Source of the DNA: Synechococcus sp. WH 8101
GTDB lineage: Bacteria; Cyanobacteriota; Cyanobacteriia; PCC-6307; Cyanobiaceae
DNA: 64,000 nt
Assembly (NCBI RefSeq): GCF_004209775.1
Contig: NZ_CP035914.1
Coordinates: 1,798,001-1,862,000 of the forward strand
Direction: 5' to 3'
Part shown: positions 1 through 8,606 of the stretch, piece by piece
How the letters are laid out: each line of letters starts with the position of its first letter
Position numbering within the stretch: the stretch's first letter is position 1
Made by a program: the position numbers and the translations under genes
Notes under the pieces: generated by a model
What the model was told of the DNA's origin: nothing
Databases searched by the model: none
What the model saw: the letters and a program-made list of their open reading frames with translations, nothing else

Positions 1-1349
1 CTGGCGAGCTGGGGGTCACTGGCAAGTTTCTTCTCCACCTGCTCGATCGCATACATGACGGTGGTGTGGTCTTTGCCCCCGAAGGTCTCACCGATCCGGG
101 GCAGGCTGAGCCCGGTTCCCTGACGCATGAGGAACATCCCCACCTGCCGCGCCTGGCTCACGGCACGACGTCGGCTGCTGCTGAGCATGTCATCGGCAGA
201 CACATCAAACACCTCCGATACCTTCTCAATCACCTGCTGGGGCGTCACCTCCACCCCCTGACCGCTGGGATCGAGCATCGGCGCCACCGACTCCACCGTC
301 ATCGGCAGACCGGTGATCGACGCGAAGGCCACCGCCCGGGTGAGGGCACCCTCGAGTTCGCGGATGTTCGATGTGAAACGCCCGGAGATGTACTGGATGA
401 GATCCCGAGGCAGGGTGACCCGTTCCTGTTCCGCTTTTTTCTGCAGAATCGCCATCCGCGTCTCCAGATCGGGCGCCTGAATGTCGGCGATCAATCCCAT
501 CGAAAATCGGGAAATCAGGCGCTCCTGCAAACGGGGAATCTGGCTGGGCGGTCGATCACTGGCAATCACGATCTGCCGGCCGGCCTCATGCAAGGCATTG
601 AAGGTGTGAAAGAACTCCTCCTGGGTGTATTCCTTCCCTTCAATGAACTGAATATCATCCACAAGAATCAGATCCGTGGCGCGGTAGCGGTCGCGGAAGG
701 CCTGCATCCCGTCCTTACGGATCGCCTGAATCAGATCGTTGGTAAAGGTTTCGGTCGACACATACGACACGCGGGCGTCTGGATCGATCTCCAAGCGGTA
801 GTGCCCGATCGCTTGCATCAGATGGGTCTTGCCCAGACCGACGCCACCGCAAATAAACAGTGGGTTGAACTCCCGCCCGGGTGATTCCGCCACGGCGAGG
901 GCGGCGGCATGGGCCATGCGGCTGTTGGGGCCCACCACAAATCGGTTGAACACGTAGCGCATGTTCAAGCCGGGCAACCGACGCGGTGCTGCGGCGGTGG
1001 CTGTGGCGTTGGAGGTGGCTGAGGAGTTGGCCGTCGCGGCCTGAGCCAACTCAGCGGCCTGGGGCGGAGCGGCCTTGGCCGGATCGGCCGACGCCTCCTC
1101 CTCCCGGGCCAGCACGGTCACCGTGACCGGAGCACCATGCAGGTCACTGGCCACCTCGGCGATGGTGGCCACGTAGTTCTTGCGCAGCCAGTTGCTCGCG
1201 AAGCTGTTGGGGGCCTGAAGCGTGAGTTCGCCATCGGCGAAGGCGCTGCAGCGGGCCGGCCGGATCCAGGTTTCAAACGTGGGCTTGCTGAGGCTCGACT
1301 GGAGGGCGTGCTGCACCTTGTTCCACAGCTCGCTGCCGGTCAGCACCAC
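1..1349 (-). CDS. dnaA: DnaA, chromosomal replication initiator (3' end beyond window)
   Basis: This is the AAA+ initiator that binds DnaA boxes and opens the origin. I translated the minus strand by hand. The N-terminal domain begins [12 protein letters not shown] low-complexity Ala/Pro linker follows, then Walker A (GGVGLGKTH), Walker B (LILVDDIQF), and the helix-turn-helix signature [14 protein letters not shown], cut by the left edge soon after. About 449 residues are visible. An in-frame stop lies at 1377-1379. The start is one of two adjacent GTG codons (1349 or 1346), preceded by GAGG; spacing favours 1346. The gene is divergent from the HtrA gene with about 90 bases between them. I see no DnaA-box cluster there, so nothing marks an origin. 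Confidence 0.95.
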   Translation of the reverse strand, partial: MVLTGSELWNKVQHALQSSLSKPTFETWIRPARCSAFADGELTLQAPNSFASNWLRKNYVATIAEVASDLHGAPVTVTVLAREEEASADPAKAAPPQAAELAQAATANSSATSNATATAAAPRRLPGLNMRYVFNRFVVGPNSRMAHAAALAVAESPGREFNPLFICGGVGLGKTHLMQAIGHYRLEIDPDARVSYVSTETFTNDLIQAIRKDGMQAFRDRYRATDLILVDDIQFIEGKEYTQEEFFHTFNALHEAGRQIVIASDRPPSQIPRLQERLISRFSMGLIADIQAPDLETRMAILQKKAEQERVTLPRDLIQYISGRFTSNIRELEGALTRAVAFASITGLPMTVESVAPMLDPSGQGVEVTPQQVIEKVSEVFDVSADDMLSSSRRRAVSQARQVGMFLMRQGTGLSLPRIGETFGGKDHTTVMYAIEQVEKKLASDPQLA

Positions 1350-1440
1350 ACCCTCAAGTTCCCTGGAGAGCCGAATCTACGCACCCCCAGCCGGTCGGTC
1401 CGTCTTTAATGAGACCCTCGTCTCCGATCGCAGCAACGCC

Positions 1441-2595
1441 ATGGCCCCCGCCGCGCACCCCTCCCGGCAGCGCCTTCTTCGCTGGTTGGGACTCAGCGTC
1501 ATGGCTCTGGGGTTGACGGGTTGTGATCCCTCCTGGCGTCAGCGCCTCGGCCTCGATTCCAAGCCCGACACCAGCCCCGCCCCCGTCGTCAGCGATGGGC
1601 CGCGGTCGGCACCGCTGCAACCGGGCAAGAACGTGATCGTTTCAGCCGTGGAGCGGGTCGGCCCCGCCGTGGTGCGGATCGACACTGTGAAACGGATCAG
1701 CAACCCGCTGGGGAACCTATTCGGAGCGGGGCCCTCGATTCAGCAGCAGGCGGGGCAGGGATCAGGCTTCATCACCCGATCCGATGGCCTGATCTTCACG
1801 AACGCCCATGTGGTGGAAGGGGCCGACCAGGTGTCGGTGACCCTCCCCGATGGCCGCAGCTACAACGGCAAAGTGCTGGGGGGAGATCCACTCACCGATG
1901 TGGCCGTGGTGAAAGTGGTGGCCGAAAAGCTGCCGGTGGCCCCCCTGGGAAATTCCGATGACCTCAAACCCGGGGAATGGGCGATCGCCATCGGCAACCC
2001 GCTGGGGCTCAACAACACGGTCACCGCCGGCATCATCAGCGCCGTGGAACGCACCAACGCGGTGGGGGCAGGCCAACGGGTGCCCTACATCCAGACCGAT
2101 GCGGCCGTGAATCCAGGCAACAGCGGCGGGCCGCTGATCAATGCGTCCGGACAGGTGATCGGGATCAATACCGCCATCCGCCAGGCCCCCGGTGCCGGCC
2201 TCAGCTTCGCGATTCCGATCAACCTGGCCAAGCGGATCGCCCAGCAGATCATCAGCACAGGCCAGGCCTCCCACCCCTTCATCGGCGTGCGCCTGCAGAG
2301 CCTCACCCCCCAGTTGGCCCGTGAGATCAATGCCACCAGCAAATCCTGTCGCGTCCCGGAAGTGAATGGGGTGCTGGTGATTGAAGTGGTGGAGGACAGC
2401 CCCGCGTCCCGGGCCGGAATCCGACCCTGCGATCTCATCCGCAGCGTCAACGGTGAAGCGGTGAAAGACCCCTCCCAGGTGCAGCTCGCCGTGGATCGGG
2501 GCCGGGTTGGCAAGCCGATGCCCCTCAGCGTTGAGCGGGATGGCAACACCCAAACGCTGACGGTGCGTCCTGCGGAACTGCCGCGGGAGGGATGA
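1441..2595 (+). CDS. DegP/HtrA-family serine protease, predicted lipoprotein
   Basis: This is a trypsin-like protease of extracytoplasmic protein quality control, 384 residues. A hydrophobic N-terminus ends in the lipobox LTGC (Cys28), so it is probably lipid-anchored. The catalytic triad is visible: His123 in TNAHVVEG, Asp153 in DPLTDVAVV and Ser228 in GNSGGPL. One C-terminal PDZ domain covers about residues 280-375. Cyanobacteria carry several paralogues (HtrA, HhoA, HhoB) and I cannot say which this is. The open frame extends upstream to 1222, but that part is antisense to dnaA; ATG 1441 gives the normal signal sequence. Its stop overlaps the next start as ATGA. Confidence 0.92.
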   Translation: MAPAAHPSRQRLLRWLGLSVMALGLTGCDPSWRQRLGLDSKPDTSPAPVVSDGPRSAPLQPGKNVIVSAVERVGPAVVRIDTVKRISNPLGNLFGAGPSIQQQAGQGSGFITRSDGLIFTNAHVVEGADQVSVTLPDGRSYNGKVLGGDPLTDVAVVKVVAEKLPVAPLGNSDDLKPGEWAIAIGNPLGLNNTVTAGIISAVERTNAVGAGQRVPYIQTDAAVNPGNSGGPLINASGQVIGINTAIRQAPGAGLSFAIPINLAKRIAQQIISTGQASHPFIGVRLQSLTPQLAREINATSKSCRVPEVNGVLVIEVVEDSPASRAGIRPCDLIRSVNGEAVKDPSQVQLAVDRGRVGKPMPLSVERDGNTQTLTVRPAELPREG

Positions 2596-3257
2596 ACGGC
2601 AACGACTGCAGCGCCGCCCACCGGCCCGTGGTGGTGATCATGGGGCGCTGGCCGGCCGAGGGGCGCTGCAAGCGACGGCTATCGCAAGGCGTGGGAGCCC
2701 AGAGGGCGGCGGCGATCCAGCGGCGTCTCAGCCACCACAGCCTGGCCGTGGCCCGTACCCTCGCCCAGGCGGGGCATGTGCACCTGCGCGTCGCCCTCTC
2801 CGGCTGTGGCAGCAAAGCGGCCCGTCGCTGGCTGGGGCGAAGCGCCGGCACCCCAACGCTCCAGGGAGCCGGCGGGCTGGGGGAGCGCATGCGCCGTCAA
2901 CTACTGCAGACCCAGCGGCGCCATCGCGGCAGCGCCATCTTGCTGATCGGCAGTGACCTTCCGGGCCTGGAGGGCCGCGACCTGATGGCAGCCCTGGACG
3001 CACTGCAGCACCATCCCCTGGTGCTGGGTCCGGCCGCCGATGGGGGCTACTGGCTGTTGGGCCTCCAGGCGAACCTGCTGAACCCGGTGGTGAGCTGGCC
3101 CTTCAGCGCCATGCCCTGGGGCAGCGAGCGGGTGCTGGCGATCACCCGGCAACGGGCCAGGGCCCAGGGACTGGATCCCTGGCTGCTCCAGACCCGCAAC
3201 GACCTGGATCGGATTGATGACCTGAGCCCGTGGCTGGCCTCCGGCGTCCATGGCTGA
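2592..3257 (+). CDS. TIGR04282-type transferase (DUF2064 family)
   Basis: This 221-residue protein resembles the glycosyltransferase-A-like family called rSAM/selenodomain-associated transferase 1. Family features seen are an N-terminal nucleotide-binding strand with basic residues (VVVIMGRWPAEGRCKRRL), the acidic IGSDLPGL motif near the middle, and GPAADGGYWLLGL, the family's most conserved segment. It overlaps the HtrA gene upstream by four bases and the next transferase by eight, so the three genes are probably translated together. The substrate is unknown. The radical-SAM partner after which the family is named is not in this window. Confidence 0.8.
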   Translation: MNGNDCSAAHRPVVVIMGRWPAEGRCKRRLSQGVGAQRAAAIQRRLSHHSLAVARTLAQAGHVHLRVALSGCGSKAARRWLGRSAGTPTLQGAGGLGERMRRQLLQTQRRHRGSAILLIGSDLPGLEGRDLMAALDALQHHPLVLGPAADGGYWLLGLQANLLNPVVSWPFSAMPWGSERVLAITRQRARAQGLDPWLLQTRNDLDRIDDLSPWLASGVHG

Positions 3258-3978
3258 CAACCGCACCCTGCCACCACCACCACCCCTGAGCGTGGTGATC
3301 CCCTGCCTGAATGAGGCGGAGCGGCTTCCCTTGCTGCTGGCGGATCTGCAACGCTGGCCAGCCGCATCCGAGCTGTTGCTGGTGGATGGGGGAAGCACTG
3401 ATCGCAGTGTCGCCAATGCCGCCCTGGCGGGGGCCCGGGTGCTGACCAGCACGCCTCCCTGCCGCGGCAGACAATTGGCCACCGGGGCGGATCGGGCCCA
3501 GCACTCCTGGCTACTGTTTCTCCACGCCGACAGCCGCCTGCCGCCCGACTGGGCGGAGTGCGTGAGCCAGGCGATCAGCCGGGCTGCCCACCACGCCGAT
3601 GCCATGCTGGGCACCGCCTGGTTCTTCCGCCTCCGGATTACCCCCAGCACCCCCGCGCGACGCCTGTTGGAACGGGCCGTGCAGCTGCGGAGCCAGCTGG
3701 GCCAGACCCCCTACGGCGACCAGGGCCTACTGATGCACCGGCGTCTCTACGACGCCTGCGGGGGCTTTGCGCCGATCCCCCTGATGGAAGACCTGGATCT
3801 GGTGTTGCGCATCGGCCGCCGGGCTCACCTGCAGAGCCTGCCCTGCCCGATCAGCACCGATGGACGACGCTGGGACCGCTGCGGCGTGTGGCAGCGCAGC
3901 TGGAAAAACGCACGGCTGCGACGCCGCTGGCGCCGGGGAGAGGCACCCGAACGCCTGGCCGTTCTCTACGAGAACTGA
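3250..3978 (+). CDS. TIGR04283-type family 2 glycosyltransferase
   Basis: This 242-residue GT-A-fold transferase belongs to the rSAM/selenodomain-associated transferase 2 group, some members of which act in arsenosugar synthesis. The N-terminus SVVIPCLNEAERLP, the nucleotide-binding LVDGGSTDRS and the metal-site-like LLFLHADSRLP are all present. A basic C-terminus (residues 215-235) could contact membrane or a lipid acceptor. It pairs with the TIGR04282 gene, as these two families do in many genomes. It ends eight bases before the end of the convergent acetyltransferase gene. The substrate is not predictable from sequence. Confidence 0.85.
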   Translation: MADNRTLPPPPPLSVVIPCLNEAERLPLLLADLQRWPAASELLLVDGGSTDRSVANAALAGARVLTSTPPCRGRQLATGADRAQHSWLLFLHADSRLPPDWAECVSQAISRAAHHADAMLGTAWFFRLRITPSTPARRLLERAVQLRSQLGQTPYGDQGLLMHRRLYDACGGFAPIPLMEDLDLVLRIGRRAHLQSLPCPISTDGRRWDRCGVWQRSWKNARLRRRWRRGEAPERLAVLYEN

Positions 3979-3986
3979 AACGCAGC

Positions 3987-4547
3987 TCAGCTGGCGTACC
4001 AGAAACCGCAGCGATGCCCATTCGGCTCCAGTTCCCAACCGAGACGCTCATAGAACGGCAGTACACCGGGGTCGGCGAACAGGGTGACCCGTTCGGTTCC
4101 CATCCCACGCAGGGCATCGAGCAAGTAGTCCATCAACTGCCGGCCCAGGCCGGCTCCCTGATAGAGCGGATGGATGGCCACGTCCCAGATCGTGGCCTCC
4201 AGCACCCCATCCCCAGTGCAACGGGCAAACCCGATCAGCCGGGGCACCCGGGGGTCATGACGCCAGAGGCCAACGGTGATCAGGCTGTTCTCCAGGGCGC
4301 GTCGGACCCGGCGCACGGGCCGCCGGCTCCAGCCCACCGCCTCGAGCAGCCGCTCCAGTTCCACGAGATCCAGGGGTCTGGAGCGGCTGAACACCAAGCT
4401 CACCTGGGGATTGGGAGACGCGCAAAGACGGGCTTTCTCGCCGTAGGCCTGCACCATCGACTGCGACGTGAGCGGTGGTGCGCTGATCACCCAAGCCTTG
4501 CGAATCGGTTCCGATCCTGACGCATCACCCCGTTCTCCGGTCAGCAT
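3987..4547 (-). CDS. GNAT-family N-acetyltransferase
   Basis: This is a predicted acetyl-CoA-dependent acetyltransferase of 186 residues. The fold shows in the strand ATIWDVAIHPLYQGAGLG, which includes the CoA pyrophosphate loop, and in the C-terminal VTLFADPGVLPFYERLGWE, where GNATs place the CoA-proximal Tyr. It ends HRCGFWYAS. The frame is open to 4763 upstream. ATG 4547 is chosen because a longer protein would overlap the divergent hydrolase; GGGG lies about eight bases upstream. That ATG overlaps the hydrolase ATG on the other strand (shared CATG). The substrate is unknown. Confidence 0.82.
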   Translation of the reverse strand: MLTGERGDASGSEPIRKAWVISAPPLTSQSMVQAYGEKARLCASPNPQVSLVFSRSRPLDLVELERLLEAVGWSRRPVRRVRRALENSLITVGLWRHDPRVPRLIGFARCTGDGVLEATIWDVAIHPLYQGAGLGRQLMDYLLDALRGMGTERVTLFADPGVLPFYERLGWELEPNGHRCGFWYAS

Positions 4548-5883
4548 GGAATCCCCGCTGCGGCCGATGCCTGTCCAGCCTTCCCCGGTTCCACTGCTGG
4601 TCGGCATCCACGGCTGGATGCTCAGCCGCAAGGTCTGGGCACCGTTTGAACCGGTCTGGGCAGACACATCGCACACGGCTGGAAGCACACCGACCATGCC
4701 CCTGTGGTGTCCGGATCTACCGGGCTTCGGGGAACGGCATCGCCCCTCGGCCCTGCTGCCCACCCTGCCGGCCTACGGCCGCTGGCTGGCGGATCAGGCC
4801 GTCGCCGAGGCTGGTCCTCGACCGATCGTCTTGATGGGCCATTCCCTTGGGGCGAGTGTGGCTCTGCATGCGGCCCAGGTGCTAGAGCACCACACGCCGG
4901 GGCGTCTCCATGCCCTGGTGCTGATTGCTGCCGGTGGCGGCATCTACCAGCCGCGGCCGTTCCAGCGCCTGCGCCGCGGCGGCCGCCTGGTGGTGCGGCT
5001 GCGTCCCCGACTCCCCCTGGCACTCGGTCCGTTTCAGGCGGAGGAACGCGCTGCCCTCGGCCTGTTGATGAACAGCACCTGCCGAGGAGCGATCCGCCAG
5101 ATTCCCAACCTGGTGGCCAACCTGCCGGTGGCCAATCTCTGGATCAGCGGCAGTGACGACCGCGTCATGGAGCCGGGCTACGTGCGCCATCTCGCCAGCT
5201 ACAGCCCGCGGCATGCACTGATCCATCTGGAGGGTTGCGGCCATCTGCCGATGCAGTCCCACGCCACCGAGCTGGCCGAGCTGCAGGAGCGCGGGCTGGC
5301 TTCAGAGCTTGGCCAGCCCGCGCTCCTGCAGCTCGGCCAGCTCGGCGTAAAGACCACCGAGCGCTCGCAACTCCCGGTGGGTGCCCTGCTCGATCAAACG
5401 ACCACGGCGCAACACGAAGATCCGATCCGCCGCTTCCACGGTCGCCAGGCGGTGGGCAATCACCACAGCCGTGCGGCGTTCGAGCAGGCGATCGAGATCA
5501 CGCTGCAGGGTGGCCTCGGTGGAGGGATCCATGAAGGCGGTGGCTTCATCCATCACCAGCACCGTGGGATTGCGGATCGCCACCCGGGCCACCGCGAGAA
5601 GCTGACGCTCACCGGAGGACAGATTTCCGCCCCGTTCTCGCAACGGGGAGTTCAACCCTTCTGGCAACCGGGCCAACAGGGGGTCGAGGCCGAGATCCCG
5701 GCAAATCTGCTGAAGGCGCTGATCATCGATCGGCACATCCAGGCGCAGGTTATCGGCGACATTGCCGCTGAAGAGGAAGGTGTCCTGCAACACCACCCCC
5801 AGCTGCCGGCGCAACTCCGGCACGGGCAGATCACGAATGTCCTGGCCGTCGAGAAGGATCCTGCCTTGCTGGGGTTCATATAA
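4546..5883 (+). CDS. alpha/beta hydrolase with missing normal stop (antisense-extended)
   Basis: The first 240 residues form a BioH-like alpha/beta hydrolase: oxyanion segment GIHGWML, nucleophile Ser100 in GHSLGAS, acid at Asp204/205 in SGSDDRV and His233 in GCGHLPM. Such proteins normally end 10-25 residues after the His. Here the frame enters a perfect inverted repeat (5267-5345), encodes TELAELQERGLA, has no stop, and runs to TAA at 5881-5883. The last ~194 residues are antisense to the ABC exporter gene and resemble nothing. The product would be 445 residues; the functional part probably ends near 5305. Start 4546 or ATG 4567. The domain is certain, the 3' end is not. Confidence 0.6.
   Translation: MESPLRPMPVQPSPVPLLVGIHGWMLSRKVWAPFEPVWADTSHTAGSTPTMPLWCPDLPGFGERHRPSALLPTLPAYGRWLADQAVAEAGPRPIVLMGHSLGASVALHAAQVLEHHTPGRLHALVLIAAGGGIYQPRPFQRLRRGGRLVVRLRPRLPLALGPFQAEERAALGLLMNSTCRGAIRQIPNLVANLPVANLWISGSDDRVMEPGYVRHLASYSPRHALIHLEGCGHLPMQSHATELAELQERGLASELGQPALLQLGQLGVKTTERSQLPVGALLDQTTTAQHEDPIRRFHGRQAVGNHHSRAAFEQAIEITLQGGLGGGIHEGGGFIHHQHRGIADRHPGHREKLTLTGGQISAPFSQRGVQPFWQPGQQGVEAEIPANLLKALIIDRHIQAQVIGDIAAEEEGVLQHHPQLPAQLRHGQITNVLAVEKDPALLGFI
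5267..5345. repeat. perfect 34-bp inverted repeat, 11-base loop, at convergent gene ends
   Basis: Bases 5267-5300 are exactly complementary to 5312-5345, with loop 5301-5311 (ttcagagcttg). Each arm lies in frame in one of two convergent genes and encodes ELAELQERGLA: in the hydrolase on plus and in the ABC exporter on minus. The exporter stop (5302-5304) sits in the loop. There is no T-run after either arm, so it is not a standard intrinsic terminator, though a transcript from either strand could form a very stable hairpin. Confidence 0.95.
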
Positions 5884-7158
5884 ACGGCAGAGCAGGCGGA
5901 TCACCGTGCTTTTGCCCGATCCAGTCGGCCCCACCAGGGCCACATGCTCGCCGGCGGCAATCCGGAAACTGAGATCCCGCAGGATCGGCTCATCGGGGCG
6001 ATAGGCAAAACTTACGTTGTCAAACACCACCTCGCCGCGACGGGCCGGCAGGGCCACGAGGTGGGCTGGCGTGGTGCTGGCGCGACGCGACGCCGTGGTC
6101 TCGCCCAGGGGGTGATCAACCTCGCCCAAGGTGTGGTCAACGATGTCGAGGGGCTCCTCGAGCAGTTCGCCGATGCGTTCCACGGCCGTCAGGCCCCCCT
6201 GGATCTGGGTGAAGCGTTCAGCCAACTGACGCAGGGGATCAAACAAGCGCTGCGAGTAGAGGATGAATGTGGTGAGGGTGCCCAGACCGATCGCCCCGGC
6301 AGTCACCATCCAGCCGCCAAGCGCCAGAACCACGGCCACAGCCCCGAGGGCCACCCACTCGATGAAGGCGGAGATGCTGCTGTCGAAGAAGATCGTGCCG
6401 TTCACAGCACGGCGGTAGGCCTGTCCGGTATGGGCAAAACGGGCGCTGTTTGCCGCCTCTCGCCGGAACATCTGCACCACATCCAGGCCCTGCAGGTTTT
6501 CCTGAAAGTCAGCATTCAGCTGCGACAACTCCTCGCGCACCCGGTAATTGGCCTTCCGGTAGCGCCGCTGCAACCAGAGAATGGTGAGGGTCACCGGAAC
6601 CTGTGACACCAGCAGCAAGAGCCCGAGTCGCCATTCCACCAACAGCATGGTGATCGCAATCACCAACAGGGTCACCAGGTCGCCGAGCACGCCCACAGCA
6701 CCGCTGCCGAACACCTCCGCAAGGGCATCGACATCGCTGGTGAGCCTGGTGAGCAACTTGCCGACCGGCATTCTGTCGTGAAAGCGCAGCGACAGCTGCA
6801 TCGCATGCGAGAAGAGATCGTTGCGGATTCGGGCCGTGAGGCGCTGCCCGACCGCCTGAATATTGAACGACTGGAATCCCTGCAGAGCCAGGCGCAACAA
6901 CACTGACACCAGCAGCGTGATCACCAGCAGGCGGACCGCCAGAGGCGTGTCGAGCGACTGCAAGAGGGGAAGCACTGATTCGTTGGTGGCACCGCCCGTG
7001 CGCCGCAGCACGGCAATCGCCTGGCCCACCAGCAGGGGCTGGATCGCACCGGCCAGGGCCACCGGCACGAGCAACAGGAGCGTGAGCGTGAGCCGGCGTC
7101 GATCGCGGCCGAGATAGCGACCAAGCCGCTTGACGCGCTGCAGATCAGAACCGGCCAT
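5302..7158 (-). CDS. ABC exporter, fused membrane and ATPase domains (MsbA/MDR type)
   Basis: This 618-residue half-transporter of the inner membrane exports lipid, drug or peptide substrates. The membrane domain covers residues ~20-320 with hydrophobic spans near 25-48, 75-95, 155-190 and 265-300. The ATPase domain has Walker A GPTGSGKST (410-418), signature LSSGE (513-517), Walker B VLVMDE (533-538) and H-loop His569. The D-loop reads AFMD rather than the usual SSVD. An acidic linker (~335-365) is somewhat long. The start overlaps the hisG stop by one base (TGATG), so the two are co-transcribed. Its last residues, ELAELQERGLA, fall in the 34-bp inverted repeat. Confidence 0.93.
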   Translation of the reverse strand: MAGSDLQRVKRLGRYLGRDRRRLTLTLLLLVPVALAGAIQPLLVGQAIAVLRRTGGATNESVLPLLQSLDTPLAVRLLVITLLVSVLLRLALQGFQSFNIQAVGQRLTARIRNDLFSHAMQLSLRFHDRMPVGKLLTRLTSDVDALAEVFGSGAVGVLGDLVTLLVIAITMLLVEWRLGLLLLVSQVPVTLTILWLQRRYRKANYRVREELSQLNADFQENLQGLDVVQMFRREAANSARFAHTGQAYRRAVNGTIFFDSSISAFIEWVALGAVAVVLALGGWMVTAGAIGLGTLTTFILYSQRLFDPLRQLAERFTQIQGGLTAVERIGELLEEPLDIVDHTLGEVDHPLGETTASRRASTTPAHLVALPARRGEVVFDNVSFAYRPDEPILRDLSFRIAAGEHVALVGPTGSGKSTVIRLLCRLYEPQQGRILLDGQDIRDLPVPELRRQLGVVLQDTFLFSGNVADNLRLDVPIDDQRLQQICRDLGLDPLLARLPEGLNSPLRERGGNLSSGERQLLAVARVAIRNPTVLVMDEATAFMDPSTEATLQRDLDRLLERRTAVVIAHRLATVEAADRIFVLRRGRLIEQGTHRELRALGGLYAELAELQERGLAKL

Positions 7159-7811
7159 CAGGCTGCTACCGCCGGATGGCCGGCGGATGACCGCATCGCC
7201 TCCACGATGGCGCCCAGCTCACCGCGATCGAGCCGCAGCGACAGGGGGTGGCCCACCAGCCGGGCGGTGGAATAGAACAGGTCTTCGATCGCGACCAAGC
7301 CGTTATCCCGCAGGGTTCTGCCGGTGGCCACCAGGTCGACGATCGCTTCAGCGATGCCGGTGATCGGCCCGAGCTCCACAGACCCGGTGAGATGCACCAG
7401 TTCGACCGGCAGGTCGAGGGCATCGAAATAGGTGCGGGCGCAGTGGGTGAATTTGCTGGCAACGCGGCAATGGGGGGGCAGATCGGCGGCGCTGAGGTAG
7501 CCGCTGCCGTCCTTCACCGCCACCGACATGCGACAGCCGCCAAAGCCCAGATCCACCAGCTGGGCAACGGGCATCTGGTGCTCACGGAGCACGTCGTAAC
7601 CGACCACCCCCAACTGAGCCTGGCCATAGGCCACATACACCGGCACGTCGCCATTACGCACCAGCAGAGCCCGGGCCTTGCCACAGACGGACGGCACCAT
7701 CAACTGGCGATTGTCGGGATCGAGGACGGCACTGAAATCCAGCCCTGCCGCAGCGAATCGAGCCACGGAATCCTTCAAGAGCGCTCCCTTGGCCAGGGCG
7801 ACGGTGATCAT
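7158..7811 (-). CDS. hisG: ATP phosphoribosyltransferase, short form (HisG)
   Basis: This is the first enzyme of histidine biosynthesis, joining ATP and PRPP. It has 217 residues, the length of short HisG forms that lack the regulatory C-terminal domain and need HisZ as partner; no hisZ is in this window. The N-terminus [12 protein letters not shown], the [18 protein letters not shown] stretch and the PRPP-site-like [15 protein letters not shown] are characteristic. ATG 7811 fits family starts; the open frame continues to 8054, overlapping the divergent glyoxalase gene. Translation is likely coupled to the ABC exporter downstream. Confidence 0.92.
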   Translation of the reverse strand: MITVALAKGALLKDSVARFAAAGLDFSAVLDPDNRQLMVPSVCGKARALLVRNGDVPVYVAYGQAQLGVVGYDVLREHQMPVAQLVDLGFGGCRMSVAVKDGSGYLSAADLPPHCRVASKFTHCARTYFDALDLPVELVHLTGSVELGPITGIAEAIVDLVATGRTLRDNGLVAIEDLFYSTARLVGHPLSLRLDRGELGAIVEAMRSSAGHPAVAA

Positions 7812-7840
7812 GGAGTGATGCGTCGACCTGGACTTTAACG

Positions 7841-8599
7841 ATGCCCCCTGCTGCTGAGGTGCGCGATGGCCTGCACGCCCTGCCGGTGCTCCAGGACAAC
7901 ATCGTCTGGATCTGGGTCGCCGGAGATCGAGCGGTGGTGGTCGACCCCGCCGTGGCCGCGGAGGTGATCGACTGGCTCGAAGCCCGCTCGCTCCGGTTGG
8001 ACGCGGTGCTCCAGACCCACCACCACGCCGATCACATCGGCGGCACGCCGGCACTGCTGCAACGCTGGCCAGAGGCAGCGGTCCTGGCCGCAGCCAACGA
8101 TCGAGACCGGATCCCGTTCCAGACCCTGTCGGTGCGGGAAGGCGAGCGGATTCCCCTGCTCGACGGGGAGCTTGAGGTGATGGAGGTTCCCGCCCACACC
8201 CGTGCCCACATCGCCTTTGTGCTCACCCCCAGCGATGGACGCCCAGCGGCCCTCTTCTGCGGCGACACCCTATTCAGCGGTGGTTGCGGTCGCCTGTTCG
8301 AGGGCACCGCAACCGACATGCACCGCGCTCTGCAGCGCTTCAGTCGTCTACCGGCCGACACCACCGTGCATTGCGCCCACGAATACACCGAAGCCAACCT
8401 GCGCTGGGCCGCAGCGCTGCAACCGACGAACGAGGCGATTCAACAGCGGTTGAAGGCGGTGCAGGCCCTGCGCCGAGAGGGCGGCTGCAGCCTGCCCAGC
8501 ACGATCGCGATCGAACGGGCGACCAATCTGATGCTGCGGGCCGCCGATGCGGAGGAGCTGGGGACGCTGCGCCAGCACAAGGATCACTGGAGGGGCTGA
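7841..8599 (+). CDS. gloB: hydroxyacylglutathione hydrolase (glyoxalase II)
   Basis: This metallo-beta-lactamase-fold enzyme of 252 residues hydrolyses S-D-lactoylglutathione to D-lactate and glutathione in methylglyoxal detoxification. The metal motif THHHADH sits at residues 59-65, followed by the [11 protein letters not shown]-type second His region and the bridging Asp in [19 protein letters not shown] supplies the third site, and the C-terminus ([10 protein letters not shown]) matches the glutathione-binding helical domain. It is divergent from hisG with only 29 bases between starts. Confidence 0.93.
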   Translation: MPPAAEVRDGLHALPVLQDNIVWIWVAGDRAVVVDPAVAAEVIDWLEARSLRLDAVLQTHHHADHIGGTPALLQRWPEAAVLAAANDRDRIPFQTLSVREGERIPLLDGELEVMEVPAHTRAHIAFVLTPSDGRPAALFCGDTLFSGGCGRLFEGTATDMHRALQRFSRLPADTTVHCAHEYTEANLRWAAALQPTNEAIQQRLKAVQALRREGGCSLPSTIAIERATNLMLRAADAEELGTLRQHKDHWRG

Positions 8600-8606
8600 A
8601 GCGATC

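Noticed and set aside
1350-1440. possible replication origin beside dnaA
   Set aside because: No DnaA-box-like TTATCCACA cluster or AT-rich unwinding stretch is visible in the 90-base gap.
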